From Winogradskyella ouciana (GTDB taxonomy: Bacteria > Bacteroidota > Bacteroidia > Flavobacteriales > Flavobacteriaceae): DNA of 64,000 bases. The notes under the pieces were generated by a model. The model did no database searches, was not told the DNA's origin, and saw only the letters and a program-made list of their open reading frames with translations. Of the stretch, positions 52,206-61,840 are shown piece by piece; position 1 is the stretch's first letter; every line of letters begins with the position of its first letter. The position numbers and the translations under genes are program-made. The stretch covers positions 62,001-126,000 of the forward strand of contig NZ_WJYA01000009.1 in assembly GCF_009709615.1 (NCBI RefSeq), read 5' to 3'.

Positions 52206-54995
52206 CTAGAGCGTATAAGTCAATCTAAAAGTTACAAATCTTGGCTGAATAAACGTCTCTGAGCTAAACACTGAGATATTACCAGCACCATTACTAATAT
52301 TAGAATCAATATCTAATATGTTAGAGGCTCTTAATGAGTACTCCCATTTAGCATCACTATTTTTTCTGTAAAGAAGTGACGCGTTCCATGTTTTAAACAC
52401 ATCTTTACTTCCATTACTTTCTTGTTCGTTATAAGTAAAGTCCGTAACAAAGGTTAAGGCATCCCATATGTAAGCATCAAACTCTATAGATGGTGCTCTT
52501 GTAATAAACTTAGTCGTATTGGTACCTTGGTCATTATCCCTAACCGTATAGCTATATCTTAATCTTACGTTTGGAGCCTCTCTAAAATTGGTTCTAATTT
52601 CTGGAGTATAACTCTGCGTAAAACTCTCGTTAACCGATTGTCTGCCTTGAATAAACTGGTTAAGTTTACTATAATTAAAGTTAGTTCTAAGACTAGCTCT
52701 AACTTTTCCAAACGTACGTTGTACTCTACCGAATACACTTGCACTCTCATCTGCAAATTGCGAGTTAAAGAATGAACTTGTTCTAATAACGCTTTCAAAG
52801 TTTGTTAATGAACGTATTTGATCAATATTTTTACTATAGTTGGCACCTGCAAATACATTGGTATAATTAAATAAGTTGAAACTACTATAGAACAAACTTA
52901 AGTTGTGTGATAATGCATTTTGCAGTTCTGGGTTACCAAATTGAATACTATTAAAGTTATTTAGCACCAAGCCTTCTGCAATATTAGTAACATCTGTAAA
53001 GGTATTAGACATACGGTAATTGAATGTTAAACTCTCACTTTTCTTAAATTGAATACGCGTTTCAAAATCTGGTAATACATTAAAGAAGTTGTCCTTAAAG
53101 GTTTCTCCTCCTTGAGTATTCTGATTGCTATACGCATGGAATGACACACCAGGTGTAAAGGTAAATTTACCGGTTTTGAATCTGTAATGAACACCTAAAT
53201 AAACATCACCAAATCGGTATTCTACGTCATCATTCATTGCAGACAAGGTATTACCATCTGTATCTGTAATGGTTGGTGTTGGGTCAAAACGTGTACCATC
53301 ATCTAAAAACTGGAATATATTGGAGTTGAATTTTTGATTGCTCAATATCGTCCCAAGGGTTAGATTGATGTTACTTTTTGTGTTCAGAATATTATAGTAA
53401 TCTAACTTCGCATCTAACTGGTTAGATTTTACACGTCTTTCTTGGTTGATATCATAACCAAACTGATCTCTATTTAAACCTAAGCCTTCAGCTGTGTCAT
53501 CAAAAGCATCATTATCTGGGTCATCATTATTAGATGGATCGTTCATCAACAATGCATTGTAAAACGGATCTTCATCTTTTATTAAATGTTGTGCTTCAAA
53601 AGCAAAAATGTTGTTCTCGTTGAGCGTATAATAATAATTTAAAGTTTGATTAATGCTATAGGGCTTAGCAGTATCTAATTGATTAGTATTGCCAACGACT
53701 GATGAAAATAAATTCTGTCGTTCCTTATCATCTGAAATACGACCCAAAAGATCATAATCTAATTGATTATTAACATTAGGTTTATAGGTAGCACTTAATT
53801 TAGCTATAGCCTGATTAGACGCTTCCCTACCTGTTGAAACAGTAGCTTCATCTGGTGGCACACTTGCTGATTCATCAATTGGAGTACTAGGATCGTCTTC
53901 AATATCTATATAGTCGATAAAACTTTCTTCTCTGGTTCTAAGTCTACTACTGTTATAAATGACGAAGCCACTTAAATCCAATGCCTTATTAGGTGAATAA
54001 CTAAAGTTAGTAGCTATTAGTTTTGTCACTACTTCTTGCGAGTTTTGGATATTTGTTAATCCTCCCAGACCATTGTTACCTAAATTAATATTAGTACCAC
54101 TTGTTCTACTTGGTGCTCTAAATCCAAAGCCTCCTCCAAAATTTCTTAAATCCCTATTGGTTAGTGCTACTTCACCAATATTATTCATGTCGCCTATAAC
54201 ATTGACACTGTATTTAGGACTATAGTAAAATAACTTTGGCTGCACTAAGTACAACTCATCATTAGGTGAGGGTGCTGTACCAACTCCTGCCGTAACATCT
54301 CCAAACCAAAAGTTGCTTTTTCCTTCTTTTAGTTTAATGTTTATTGCCACATTATCTTGGTTATTCTGTACACCACTTAACTGACCAACCTCAGCATAAT
54401 TACGAAGTACTTGTACCTTATCCACAGCATTAGATGGAATATTCTTGGTTGCCAGTTTTGTATCTCCATCAAAGAAATCCTTACCCTCAACCATAACCTT
54501 GTTAACAACCTTTCCTTCTACTTCAATTTGTCCATCAGCATTTATTTCTACACCAGGCAGTTTTTTAAGTACATCTTCCAATTTACGTTCACTACCATTT
54601 TTAAATGAGTCTGCGTTATAGACTATAGTATCTCCTTTTATGGTCACAGGCATTTCATACGTCAACTCTACAGCATCTAATGAATTGTCTGGTTGAAGGA
54701 TAAAATCTTTAGTGATGTCAGCATCAAGAGTAGTAACAGTTTCATCTGCGGTTTTATACCCAATGTAACTGACCTGTACTTTATACTTCCCATTTTTACC
54801 CAAGGCCAAAATATATTTACCTTGTTCGTCAGTAGTAGCATAAGACTCAAGTGTATTGCTCTCTTGGTTGATGGCAATAACATTTGCCAATTCTAAAGGA
54901 GTCCCAATGCTATCCTTTACTATACCTTGCATTTTAATTTGAGCAAAGGAACTGCTTGATGCTACTATGCATAGTAGCAATAATAATTTTTTCAT
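52206..54995 (-). CDS. TonB-dependent-receptor-like outer-membrane protein
   Basis: The protein has 929 residues from ATG 54995 (signal MKKLLLLLCIVASSSSFAQ); the frame opens at 55070 but the longer start has no signal. A CarboxypepD-regulatory-like domain (about 22-100) is followed by a plug-like domain (about 110-230, DVLKKLPGVEINADGQIEVEGKVV in parts) and a long beta barrel. It ends in an aromatic-rich strand RFVTFRLTYTL. GLPGLI proteins and such barrels are often encoded together; here the barrel follows three GLPGLI genes. Cargo and substrate are unknown. Confidence 0.88.
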   Translation of the reverse strand: MKKLLLLLCIVASSSSFAQIKMQGIVKDSIGTPLELANVIAINQESNTLESYATTDEQGKYILALGKNGKYKVQVSYIGYKTADETVTTLDADITKDFILQPDNSLDAVELTYEMPVTIKGDTIVYNADSFKNGSERKLEDVLKKLPGVEINADGQIEVEGKVVNKVMVEGKDFFDGDTKLATKNIPSNAVDKVQVLRNYAEVGQLSGVQNNQDNVAINIKLKEGKSNFWFGDVTAGVGTAPSPNDELYLVQPKLFYYSPKYSVNVIGDMNNIGEVALTNRDLRNFGGGFGFRAPSRTSGTNINLGNNGLGGLTNIQNSQEVVTKLIATNFSYSPNKALDLSGFVIYNSSRLRTREESFIDYIDIEDDPSTPIDESASVPPDEATVSTGREASNQAIAKLSATYKPNVNNQLDYDLLGRISDDKERQNLFSSVVGNTNQLDTAKPYSINQTLNYYYTLNENNIFAFEAQHLIKDEDPFYNALLMNDPSNNDDPDNDAFDDTAEGLGLNRDQFGYDINQERRVKSNQLDAKLDYYNILNTKSNINLTLGTILSNQKFNSNIFQFLDDGTRFDPTPTITDTDGNTLSAMNDDVEYRFGDVYLGVHYRFKTGKFTFTPGVSFHAYSNQNTQGGETFKDNFFNVLPDFETRIQFKKSESLTFNYRMSNTFTDVTNIAEGLVLNNFNSIQFGNPELQNALSHNLSLFYSSFNLFNYTNVFAGANYSKNIDQIRSLTNFESVIRTSSFFNSQFADESASVFGRVQRTFGKVRASLRTNFNYSKLNQFIQGRQSVNESFTQSYTPEIRTNFREAPNVRLRYSYTVRDNDQGTNTTKFITRAPSIEFDAYIWDALTFVTDFTYNEQESNGSKDVFKTWNASLLYRKNSDAKWEYSLRASNILDIDSNISNGAGNISVFSSETFIQPRFVTFRLTYTL

Positions 54996-55075
54996 GTTGT
55001 TGATTGTTTTCTTTTGGTTGGTTGAGAAAACTTCTTTGATAGAAGTTTTCCCATATAACTTTAGATGCATTTATA

Positions 55076-55978
55076 TTAGTTTCTACGTCCTCCGCCACGG
55101 CCACCTCGACGACCTCCGTACATTTCTCGCATCTCTTCCATCTTTTTGGTTATGATCTCATTATACTCGGCCTGTGTAACTTCCTCGCCTTTTTCAGGTT
55201 TTTCAATCTCCTCTTTTTCTTCAGGATTCATTACAATTTTTGTACACAGTATTGTTGTTCTATCTGCGCTGACTTCCAAAATTAATCCTGGTAAGCCCCA
55301 ATAATCATCTGGACCTTGGTTAATTGGAATTTGTGGAGTGTACCAAGCTGTAACTTCAATAGTTTTTGGCACTTCAATCTGGCTCATTGGATCGTCCTTA
55401 TCTACTTTAGTAGAATCTTTGGCTTCTTCTCCTTCTTTCTTTTCGTCATTGTCTCGATCTCTCCCTCGTCTTGGCCTCATACTTCTCCAATCAAACTCAT
55501 CTACGGTTTTAGTGGCTGTTGCCTTAAAACATGTGTATTGACCAATCTGTTTGGTTTCGGTTCCCATTTTCCACTCTAGCCCTTTTAATTCATCTTTAAT
55601 TAAAAATTGCTTTCCGAAGAATTCCTGATCTTGTATCAACTCCTTATCCTTAACATTTTTATATTTAGGACCACCTGTTAAACTACTACTAAAACCACCA
55701 AAGCCTCCACCAGAACCTGGTGCCTCTAATTTTTCGTCTTCTTTGTAAATAGATTCTGTTTTGTTGAAGGTTAAGATGTATTCTTTTTCAAGAAAACTCT
55801 TCATGCGTTCTTCAATACGCTTTTTTTGCTCAGGGCTCATCTCCCTTCCACCAAATTGATCTAAATCCATAGTTGTTTTGGTTTGGTAGTACGCTTTGCC
55901 TTGAAAGTCTTGCCCATACGAAACCGTACAGAAGCAAAATAACAGTAATGATGTAAGTTTAAAAACTAGTTTTTTCAT
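55076..55978 (-). CDS. GLPGLI family protein 1
   Basis: The protein has 300 residues and a signal peptide (SLLLFCFCTVSYGQ). The family hallmark YYWGLPGLILEVS (here DYWGLPGLILEV) lies at about residue 225. The early part has F-Q-G-K-A-Y-Y-Q-T-K and L-T-F-N-K-T-E-S (mature strands). The C-terminus is Gly/Arg-rich (GGRRGGRGGGRR). Family function is unknown. It is 80 bases from the barrel gene's likely start and the last of three GLPGLI paralogues in the row. Confidence 0.88.
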   Translation of the reverse strand: MKKLVFKLTSLLLFCFCTVSYGQDFQGKAYYQTKTTMDLDQFGGREMSPEQKKRIEERMKSFLEKEYILTFNKTESIYKEDEKLEAPGSGGGFGGFSSSLTGGPKYKNVKDKELIQDQEFFGKQFLIKDELKGLEWKMGTETKQIGQYTCFKATATKTVDEFDWRSMRPRRGRDRDNDEKKEGEEAKDSTKVDKDDPMSQIEVPKTIEVTAWYTPQIPINQGPDDYWGLPGLILEVSADRTTILCTKIVMNPEEKEEIEKPEKGEEVTQAEYNEIITKKMEEMREMYGGRRGGRGGGRRN

Positions 55979-56118
55979 CTTAATAAGGTTAATGTTGAGT
56001 GGTAAATGTAGCTTTATAATTTTAAGTATTGATTAAAAAAAGTATTACATAAATCGACAATCAACTAAATTGATATTGCATTAGACTTATTTAGATGCAA
56101 AACGTAATAATTACTTGC

Positions 56119-56143
56119 GTTAAAGTTGTGTTAATAAAATTAA
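56119..56143. promoter_or_regulatory. GTTAA repeat array upstream of GLPGLI gene 1
   Basis: GTTAA at 56119 and 56130, then TTAA at 56140, are spaced 10-11 bases. The same pattern (GCGTTAA, GTGTTAA, TTAACC) occurs at 58034-58062 before the two-component system. It lies 140-165 bases before the GLPGLI gene at 55978. Confidence 0.4.
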
Positions 56144-57021
56144 CCTCGTCTTCGACCCATTCTATTATTTCGAAATTCCTTCATTTTAGAAACAATCGTT
56201 TCTTGATATTCTGCCTTAGTAATTTCCTTTCCTTTATCTGGTGCTTCTATCTCAATTTGTTCTTCTGGATTTAATATAAGTTTTGTGCAAAGCATGGTTG
56301 TGTTACCTGCACTGACTTCTAATATTAATCCTGGTAGTCCCCAATATTCTGAAGGCCCATGTCCTACAGGTATCTGAGGCGAATACCACGCCTCAACTTC
56401 GGTCATTGCTACTTTAGGCTCCTCAATGGTTGTATTTGTAGAATCATTTTCTGTCTCCTCATCATTGGTGCTTCTCAATCGACTCCATGAAAAGTCGTAC
56501 CAGGTTAAATCACTCGTCGGTATGGAAGCCGTTGCCTTAAAACAAGTATAATTACCAATTTGCTTAGTTTCTTTTTCTAACTGCCACTTAATGTCTTGAA
56601 GCTTATCCTTAACCAAAAACTGCTTGCCATAAAACTCCTGGTTTTGAATTTGAGTATTGGTTTTAACATTTTTGTACTGTTTTCCTGGTGCGAAATTTTT
56701 TCCCCAAGAATCTGTGGCTCCAGACATAGCATCTAATTGTTCGTCTTCATAGAATAGAGACTCTTCCTTGTTAAAGGACAGTATGAATTCTTTTTCAAGT
56801 CTATCTTTAAGTCGAGCTTGTACTTGCTTCTTTTGTTCTTCACTCATTCTTGCTCCCCATCTTCCTAAATCCATAGTAGATTTTGAAACATAAATGGCTT
56901 TACCTTGAAACTCTTGTATACCTATTTTGTTTTGTGGATCAGTTAGGTCTTTATCTTTGAAAGAACTAGAAAATAAGACGGAAATAACAAGAATGCTAGA
57001 TTTTAATAATATGGACTTCAT
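56140..57021 (-). CDS. GLPGLI family protein 2
   Basis: The protein has 293 residues. The hydrophobic N-terminus (SSILVISVLFSSSF) serves as a signal, though the cleavage site is unclear. The strand F-Q-G-K-A-I-Y-V-S-K, L-S-F-N-K-E-E-S and the hallmark EYWGLPGLILEVS (about residue 220) are present. The C-terminal region ends GRRRG. It shows clear similarity to its two neighbours, so the genes are tandem duplicates. Function is unknown. Confidence 0.87.
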   Translation of the reverse strand: MKSILLKSSILVISVLFSSSFKDKDLTDPQNKIGIQEFQGKAIYVSKSTMDLGRWGARMSEEQKKQVQARLKDRLEKEFILSFNKEESLFYEDEQLDAMSGATDSWGKNFAPGKQYKNVKTNTQIQNQEFYGKQFLVKDKLQDIKWQLEKETKQIGNYTCFKATASIPTSDLTWYDFSWSRLRSTNDEETENDSTNTTIEEPKVAMTEVEAWYSPQIPVGHGPSEYWGLPGLILEVSAGNTTMLCTKLILNPEEQIEIEAPDKGKEITKAEYQETIVSKMKEFRNNRMGRRRG

Positions 57022-57118
57022 GATAGATAAACTTATTTTTGTTTAACGAATTTAATTAATTATTAAACATTACTATTCTCTTTACCATAATATTAACATC
57101 AAAATATTTTCTTTTGGT

Positions 57119-57976
57119 CTAGCCACCAATAGTTATTGAAAAACTTTCACCATCTCTCTGGCCTTTTCTAGGTCTATAACGCTCTTGCATTTCCTTGGCT
57201 TTTTTCTCCATGATTTTCTCATATTCCTCCTGTGAAACCTCTTTACCTTTAGTCGGTTCAGCTATTTCTACCTTTTCTTCTGGGTTCAAAACAATTTTAC
57301 TACAGATAATGGTTAACTTACCATCATGCACTTCTAATATTAATCCAGGTAAACCTTGGTAATTATCCGGACCATTGTTTATTGGAATTTGTGGTGCATA
57401 CCAAGCTGTTACTGTACGCTCTTCCATTTCTGGTTCTTTATCTAGATCACTTTCTTTTTCCTCATCATCCGTACTCACAACAACCCTAGGCTTTTCTACC
57501 ATTTTGGTGTACGTTGCTTTAAAGCATTGATACTCTCCTATGAACTTAGTTTCAGACTCTAGCTTCCACTCAATAGGCTCTATTTCATCTTTAATGAGAA
57601 AAAGCTTGCCAAAAGTATCTCTCAATTCGGCATAACGGTTTTCCTTTGTGTTTTTATAGAGCACATCATCTCCGCCTCCATTGCCCATAACCACAATTTG
57701 GAAATCTCCTCCACCAACTTGCGGCTTACTCAATTCCTCTTCTTGTTTGTAGGTTGAAGCTTCTCGGTTAAAATCTAGGTGGTATGTTTTTTGAAATTGC
57801 TTTTTCATCATCTCTACCATCTTGGCATGCATCTCGTCATTTACCTGAGTGCTATCCATTTTAATGTCGATATCTCGATGTGTCTTGTAGGTTGCCACAC
57901 CCTGAAAATCTTGGGCGTGCAAACCTGTTACGCTAAGCGCTATTGCTACGACTAATGTTCTAATAATTGTTGTCAT
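57119..57976 (-). CDS. GLPGLI family protein 3
   Basis: The protein has 285 residues and a signal peptide (TIIRTLVVAIALSVTGLHAQ). The strand F-Q-G-V-A-T-Y-K-T-H, L-D-F-N-R-E-A-S and the hallmark NYQGLPGLILEV (about residue 210) are present. It is the first gene of the leftward GLPGLI-barrel run. It is divergent from the sensor kinase gene, which shares its 125-base promoter region with the GTTAA repeats. Confidence 0.88.
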   Translation of the reverse strand: MTTIIRTLVVAIALSVTGLHAQDFQGVATYKTHRDIDIKMDSTQVNDEMHAKMVEMMKKQFQKTYHLDFNREASTYKQEEELSKPQVGGGDFQIVVMGNGGGDDVLYKNTKENRYAELRDTFGKLFLIKDEIEPIEWKLESETKFIGEYQCFKATYTKMVEKPRVVVSTDDEEKESDLDKEPEMEERTVTAWYAPQIPINNGPDNYQGLPGLILEVHDGKLTIICSKIVLNPEEKVEIAEPTKGKEVSQEEYEKIMEKKAKEMQERYRPRKGQRDGESFSITIGG

Positions 57977-58005
57977 TTTGATTGAATTTTATAAATGTTA
58001 CAATA

Positions 58006-58013
58006 CAAATATC
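58006..58013 (-). promoter_or_regulatory. Possible -7 box of the GLPGLI-barrel operon
   Basis: On the minus strand GATATTTG is a one-mismatch TAnnTTTG. Its -33 position falls at about 58033-58036, next to the GTTAA repeats. Confidence 0.35.
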
Positions 58014-58033
58014 TACAATCTACACTTTTCTGA

Positions 58034-58062
58034 GCGTTAATGAACGTTAACGTGTGTTAACC
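58034..58062. promoter_or_regulatory. GTTAA direct-repeat array, possible response-regulator operator
   Basis: Three GTTAA units start at 58036, 58046 and 58056, exactly 10 bases apart, so they lie on one face of the helix. TTAAC-GTGT-GTTAA (58047-58060) is also an inverted repeat. OmpR-type regulators bind such phased direct repeats. The sites lie next to the expected -33 region of the leftward GLPGLI-barrel operon and about 40-65 bases before the kinase gene. Confidence 0.55.
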
Positions 58063-58089
58063 AATGGTCAATAATTAAACTTTAACATT

Positions 58090-58097
58090 TACTTTTG
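58090..58097 (+). promoter_or_regulatory. Possible -7 box of the sensor kinase gene
   Basis: TACTTTTG fits TAnnTTTG exactly but is only 5 bases before the ATG at 58102. If used, the mRNA would be leaderless or translation would start further in. Confidence 0.4.
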
Positions 58098-58101
58098 AAA
58101 T

Positions 58102-59631
58102 ATGAACGATAAACGATATCAATGGATACTGTACATAATTATTGCTGTGATAGCTATCACTATTGGTATTCAGGTGTTTTGGAATTACAAGAACTACCAA
58201 ACCAATAAGCAGCAATTAATCAATGATGTGCAGATAAGTTTGGATAAAGCCGTAGATGATTATTATGCTGCCTTAGCTGAACGCACCACACTTAACTTTT
58301 CGTTAATCAATAATTACATTGTTGATTCATTAAATCCAGAGACGGAAATTTCAAAACTTCTCAAAAAAATTGACCATCCTTCCAAAGGGCTAAAAAGCAT
58401 AGACTCTTTAAAAACAAATAATTACAAAAGCTTCACATTTATAGACACTAGAGAAGCCGATTCTGCAGTCTTTAGCTATCATACGGATCACCAAACTATT
58501 AACGAAGACTCATTTAAACTTAGAGTTGGCAATTATAAATTCATTGACAGTATAAGCCCTTCAAGTTTTGAGTTGCTTACATCTAAAGTCGTCGTTGCAA
58601 TAAGTAATGATTCTTTAGACTTAAAAAAGGTAGATAGCTTAATGAAAATTGAATTTGAAAGAAAAAACATTAACATACAACACAAGCTCTATTTTGATAA
58701 AAATTTACCCAATAAAAATTTTGAACCAATTATCCATACAGCAAGAGACTCTGTCCTTAAACATATGGACATTCTCAGCACCACATCAAAATCGACTTTT
58801 TTACCTAAGGGCAGTTCGCTAAGACTATATTTTTTTAATTCTACTTCTACCATTTTAAAACGAAGCTTAACAGGTATATTAATATCAACAATATTGGTAA
58901 TTGCAGTGATAAGCTGTCTGTTTTATCTACTGCGCATCATAAAACATCAAAAACAACTCGCCGAAGTAAAAAATGATCTTATCAGTAATATTACTCACGA
59001 GTTTAAAACACCTATTGCCACTATTGGAGTCGCCTTAGAAAGTATCAATAATTTTAATGCTATTGAAGACAAAGAGAAGACAAAAAAATACATCAAAATG
59101 TCCTCTGAACAATTAGGTAAGCTCAACCTAATGGTTGAAAAGCTACTGGAAACGGCAACTTTAGACAGTGATAACCTAGAATTAAACAAAGAGTCGATAG
59201 ATTGTGTCGAGTTGCTTAACTCGCTAGTTAATCGTTACAAAATTCAATATCCAGAGAAAGAATTTAATACCAGTTTTAAGGTCGAAAGCTTAAAGGCCAA
59301 CGTTGATGTCTTTCATTTTGAAAATGCCTTAAATAACGTTTTAGACAATGCCGTTAAATATGGTGGAGAGCTAATTTCCATTGATTTAATTCCAAAAAAA
59401 AATATGTTTGACATCCTTATTTCGGATAACGGAAATACGCTATCCAAAGACAATAGAGAACGTATTTTTGAAAAATTCTATCGTGTACCAAAAGGTAATA
59501 CGCACGATGTAAAAGGTTTTGGAATTGGCTTATATTATACAAAAACCATTATTGAAAAGCACAATGGTTACATCTCTTTAGATTTAAACAAAAACTTAAC
59601 GACCTTTAAAATTACACTTCCAAATGGTTAG
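58102..59631 (+). CDS. Sensor histidine kinase
   Basis: The protein has 509 residues. Membrane segments at about 8-27 and 255-275 bracket a periplasmic sensor of about 230 residues with no domain I recognise. HisKA has the phosphorylated His299 in NITHEFKTPIA. The HATPase region has N-box NNVLDNAVKYGG, then DNG, and the G-F-G-I-G-L-Y-Y-T-K G-box. It resembles RprX-type kinases. It overlaps the response-regulator gene by 8 bases and is divergent from the GLPGLI-barrel operon, its likely target. Confidence 0.92.
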   Translation: MNDKRYQWILYIIIAVIAITIGIQVFWNYKNYQTNKQQLINDVQISLDKAVDDYYAALAERTTLNFSLINNYIVDSLNPETEISKLLKKIDHPSKGLKSIDSLKTNNYKSFTFIDTREADSAVFSYHTDHQTINEDSFKLRVGNYKFIDSISPSSFELLTSKVVVAISNDSLDLKKVDSLMKIEFERKNINIQHKLYFDKNLPNKNFEPIIHTARDSVLKHMDILSTTSKSTFLPKGSSLRLYFFNSTSTILKRSLTGILISTILVIAVISCLFYLLRIIKHQKQLAEVKNDLISNITHEFKTPIATIGVALESINNFNAIEDKEKTKKYIKMSSEQLGKLNLMVEKLLETATLDSDNLELNKESIDCVELLNSLVNRYKIQYPEKEFNTSFKVESLKANVDVFHFENALNNVLDNAVKYGGELISIDLIPKKNMFDILISDNGNTLSKDNRERIFEKFYRVPKGNTHDVKGFGIGLYYTKTIIEKHNGYISLDLNKNLTTFKITLPNG

Positions 59632-60307
59632 TAAAATAAAATTATTATTAGCCGAAGATGAATCTGCACTAGGGCAAATTATAAAGGAAAGTCTCGAAAC
59701 AAGAGATTTTGAAGTCATTTTATGCGACAATGGTGAAAAAGCTTTTGAAAAATACAAATCTGAATCGCCAGAAATTTTAGTGTTAGATGTTATGATGCCG
59801 AAAAAAGATGGCTTTACTCTAGCAAAAGAGATTAGAGCTATAGACGACACTATTCCTATTATTTTTTTAACCGCAAAATCGCAGACTGCAGATGTGGTTG
59901 AGGGTTTTTCAATTGGCGGCAACGATTACCTTAAAAAGCCATTTAGTATGGAAGAGTTAATTGTTAGGATTTATAATTTGTTGAGCCGTACTAAAGTTCA
60001 GAAAGCGTCAAAAATTTTAGAAATTGGAAACTATATTTTTGATTTCCCTAAACAACGACTTCAATTTAAGGATGAAGAAACCATTCAACTTACGCACAGA
60101 GAAGCGCATCTTCTTTTTCATTTAATAAATAATAAAAATCAAGTACTAGACCGCTCAGTCATACTCAATAAACTTTGGGGAACGGATGATTTCTTTTCGG
60201 CACGTAGTATGGATGTCTTTATCACTAAACTGCGTAAAAAACTAAAAAAGGACGAAACCATTCAGATTATAAATGTTAGAGGGTTTGGTTATAAATTGAC
60301 TGTTTGA
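59624..60307 (+). CDS. OmpR/PhoB-type response regulator
   Basis: The protein has 227 residues. The receiver (1-120) keeps E11/D12, phosphoacceptor Asp55 (LVLDVMMPKKDG) and the conserved Lys in GGNDYLKKPFS. The winged-helix domain (about 130-227) has the recognition region SARSMDVFITKLRKKLKK. It is the natural partner of the kinase at 58102. It resembles RprY-type regulators. The phased GTTAA repeats nearby fit OmpR-type binding. Confidence 0.93.
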   Translation: MVSKIKLLLAEDESALGQIIKESLETRDFEVILCDNGEKAFEKYKSESPEILVLDVMMPKKDGFTLAKEIRAIDDTIPIIFLTAKSQTADVVEGFSIGGNDYLKKPFSMEELIVRIYNLLSRTKVQKASKILEIGNYIFDFPKQRLQFKDEETIQLTHREAHLLFHLINNKNQVLDRSVILNKLWGTDDFFSARSMDVFITKLRKKLKKDETIQIINVRGFGYKLTV

Positions 60308-60386
60308 ACATTGTAGACTTTTCAAGTTTTAAAAACCTAATACTCTAGCAAGAAAGTGGTTCAATTTTTGTACTTTTCTCGTTCGT

Positions 60387-61169
60387 ATGAGAGCGCCTAT
60401 TTATATCTTTTTTTTATTTAGTGTTTCATTGTTCTCCCAAGAACAAATTTCAGCTAGCATTATGGATTCAACATCCATTAAAGTCGAAAGGATTTTTGGC
60501 GTAGATACTTTTGGCACACTATATTACTCAACTGAAGATCATACGTTTCACAAAAAAGCAAAAGACACTACTATTACCTATTCCAATTTTCAACTTGGTG
60601 AGATTACGTCTGCAAACACTTTTAACCCTTTAAAAATCAATCTTTTTTATCGAGATTTCAATACTGTTATCATTTTAGACAACCGATTGGCCGAGATTTT
60701 TAAGATTGACTTTAACACCGTGCAGCCTTATAAAAATGTTAGCTTTGTTTCTACAGGCTTTGACAATACGCTTTGGATTTTTAATCAAGATTTACAGCAG
60801 TTAGAATTATATGATTACAAAACTAATAAAGTACGATTAAAAACGGTGCCAGTGCAGTCCGACGTATTGGACCTTAAAAGCGATTATAACAATTGCTACA
60901 TGCTTACCGAAAACTACCTTTACGTTTACAGTTACTTCGGAAGTTTAATTTCTAAACACAAAAATGAAGGTTACGAGAGTTTAGCTTTTAGTAAAGCATA
61001 TTTAATTCTAAAAAAAGAAAATTCATTACATATTTTATCAAAGACGGGTAATAAAATTCAACCGATTAAGCATCCATATTTGTTAATAAATCAGTTTTTG
61101 GTAACCAATGAAACCTTGTATATTTACGACGACGAAATTCTACGTCGATACCAACTTAAACTAGAATAA
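60387..61169 (+). CDS. Exported protein of unknown function, beta-propeller-like
   Basis: The protein has 260 residues and a signal peptide (IYIFFLFSVSLFSQ). It contains repeated strand units such as D-T-F-G-T-L-Y-Y-S, V-I-I-L-D-N-R-L-A, T-L-W-I-F-N-Q-D and Y-L-Y-V-Y-S-Y, which suggests a propeller-type fold. I do not recognise a named family. It lies 3 bases before the deoxynucleoside kinase gene, so the two are probably cotranscribed. Confidence 0.65.
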   Translation: MRAPIYIFFLFSVSLFSQEQISASIMDSTSIKVERIFGVDTFGTLYYSTEDHTFHKKAKDTTITYSNFQLGEITSANTFNPLKINLFYRDFNTVIILDNRLAEIFKIDFNTVQPYKNVSFVSTGFDNTLWIFNQDLQQLELYDYKTNKVRLKTVPVQSDVLDLKSDYNNCYMLTENYLYVYSYFGSLISKHKNEGYESLAFSKAYLILKKENSLHILSKTGNKIQPIKHPYLLINQFLVTNETLYIYDDEILRRYQLKLE

Positions 61170-61172
61170 ATT

Positions 61173-61787
61173 ATGCATGTTGCTGTTGCAGGAAATATAG
61201 GAGCTGGAAAAACTACGCTCACAAAATTACTAGCCAAACATTACAAATGGGAAGCACAATTAGAAGACGTTGTTGACAACCCTTATTTAGATGATTTTTA
61301 CAATCAGATGGAACGTTGGAGCTTTAATTTACAAGTCTATTTCTTAAACAGTAGATTTCGTCAGGTCAACCAGATTCATAATAGTGGAAAGGATATTATA
61401 CAAGATAGAACCATCTATGAAGATGCGCATATTTTTGCACCCAACCTTCATGCCATGGGATTAATGACCAATCGCGATTTTGAAAATTATTCCTCTCTAT
61501 TTGAGTTGATGGAATCGTTTGTAAAAGGTCCAGATTTATTGATTTATTTACGTAGTACTATCCCAAATCTCGTTAACCAAATCCATAAACGTGGTCGCGA
61601 TTACGAAAACACCATTAGCATAGATTACCTAAGCCGATTAAATGAGCGTTACGAAGCTTGGATTACCAAATACGACAAAGGCAACTTACTTATTATAGAT
61701 GTAGACCATCTAGATTTTGTGGCTAATCCTGAAGATTTGGGTGGCATTATCAATAAAATTGACGCACAAATTCATGGTCTGTTTTAA
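61173..61787 (+). CDS. Deoxynucleoside kinase
   Basis: The protein has 204 residues. The P-loop GNIGAGKTTLTKLLAKH is at about 7-23, followed by a QDRTIYEDA segment with the D-R-x and E-D motifs, and R-G-R-D-Y-E-N in the lid region. It matches the dNK/dCK/dGK-type kinases, which phosphorylate deoxynucleosides for salvage. Base specificity cannot be told from sequence. Confidence 0.9.
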   Translation: MHVAVAGNIGAGKTTLTKLLAKHYKWEAQLEDVVDNPYLDDFYNQMERWSFNLQVYFLNSRFRQVNQIHNSGKDIIQDRTIYEDAHIFAPNLHAMGLMTNRDFENYSSLFELMESFVKGPDLLIYLRSTIPNLVNQIHKRGRDYENTISIDYLSRLNERYEAWITKYDKGNLLIIDVDHLDFVANPEDLGGIINKIDAQIHGLF

Positions 61788-61840
61788 TCTTATGAATTAA
61801 GTAACACAATTTCAGTTTAAATAGTTTTATTTTTACATCA

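Noticed and set aside
54411..55155. Several plus-strand ORFs opposite the barrel and GLPGLI genes
   Set aside because: They are frame shadows; none has a plausible start, signal or family pattern.
57041..57066. TTAA-rich stretch before GLPGLI gene 2, as a third repeat array
   Set aside because: The units are spaced irregularly and the region is generally AT-rich, so the match to the GTTAA arrays is not convincing.
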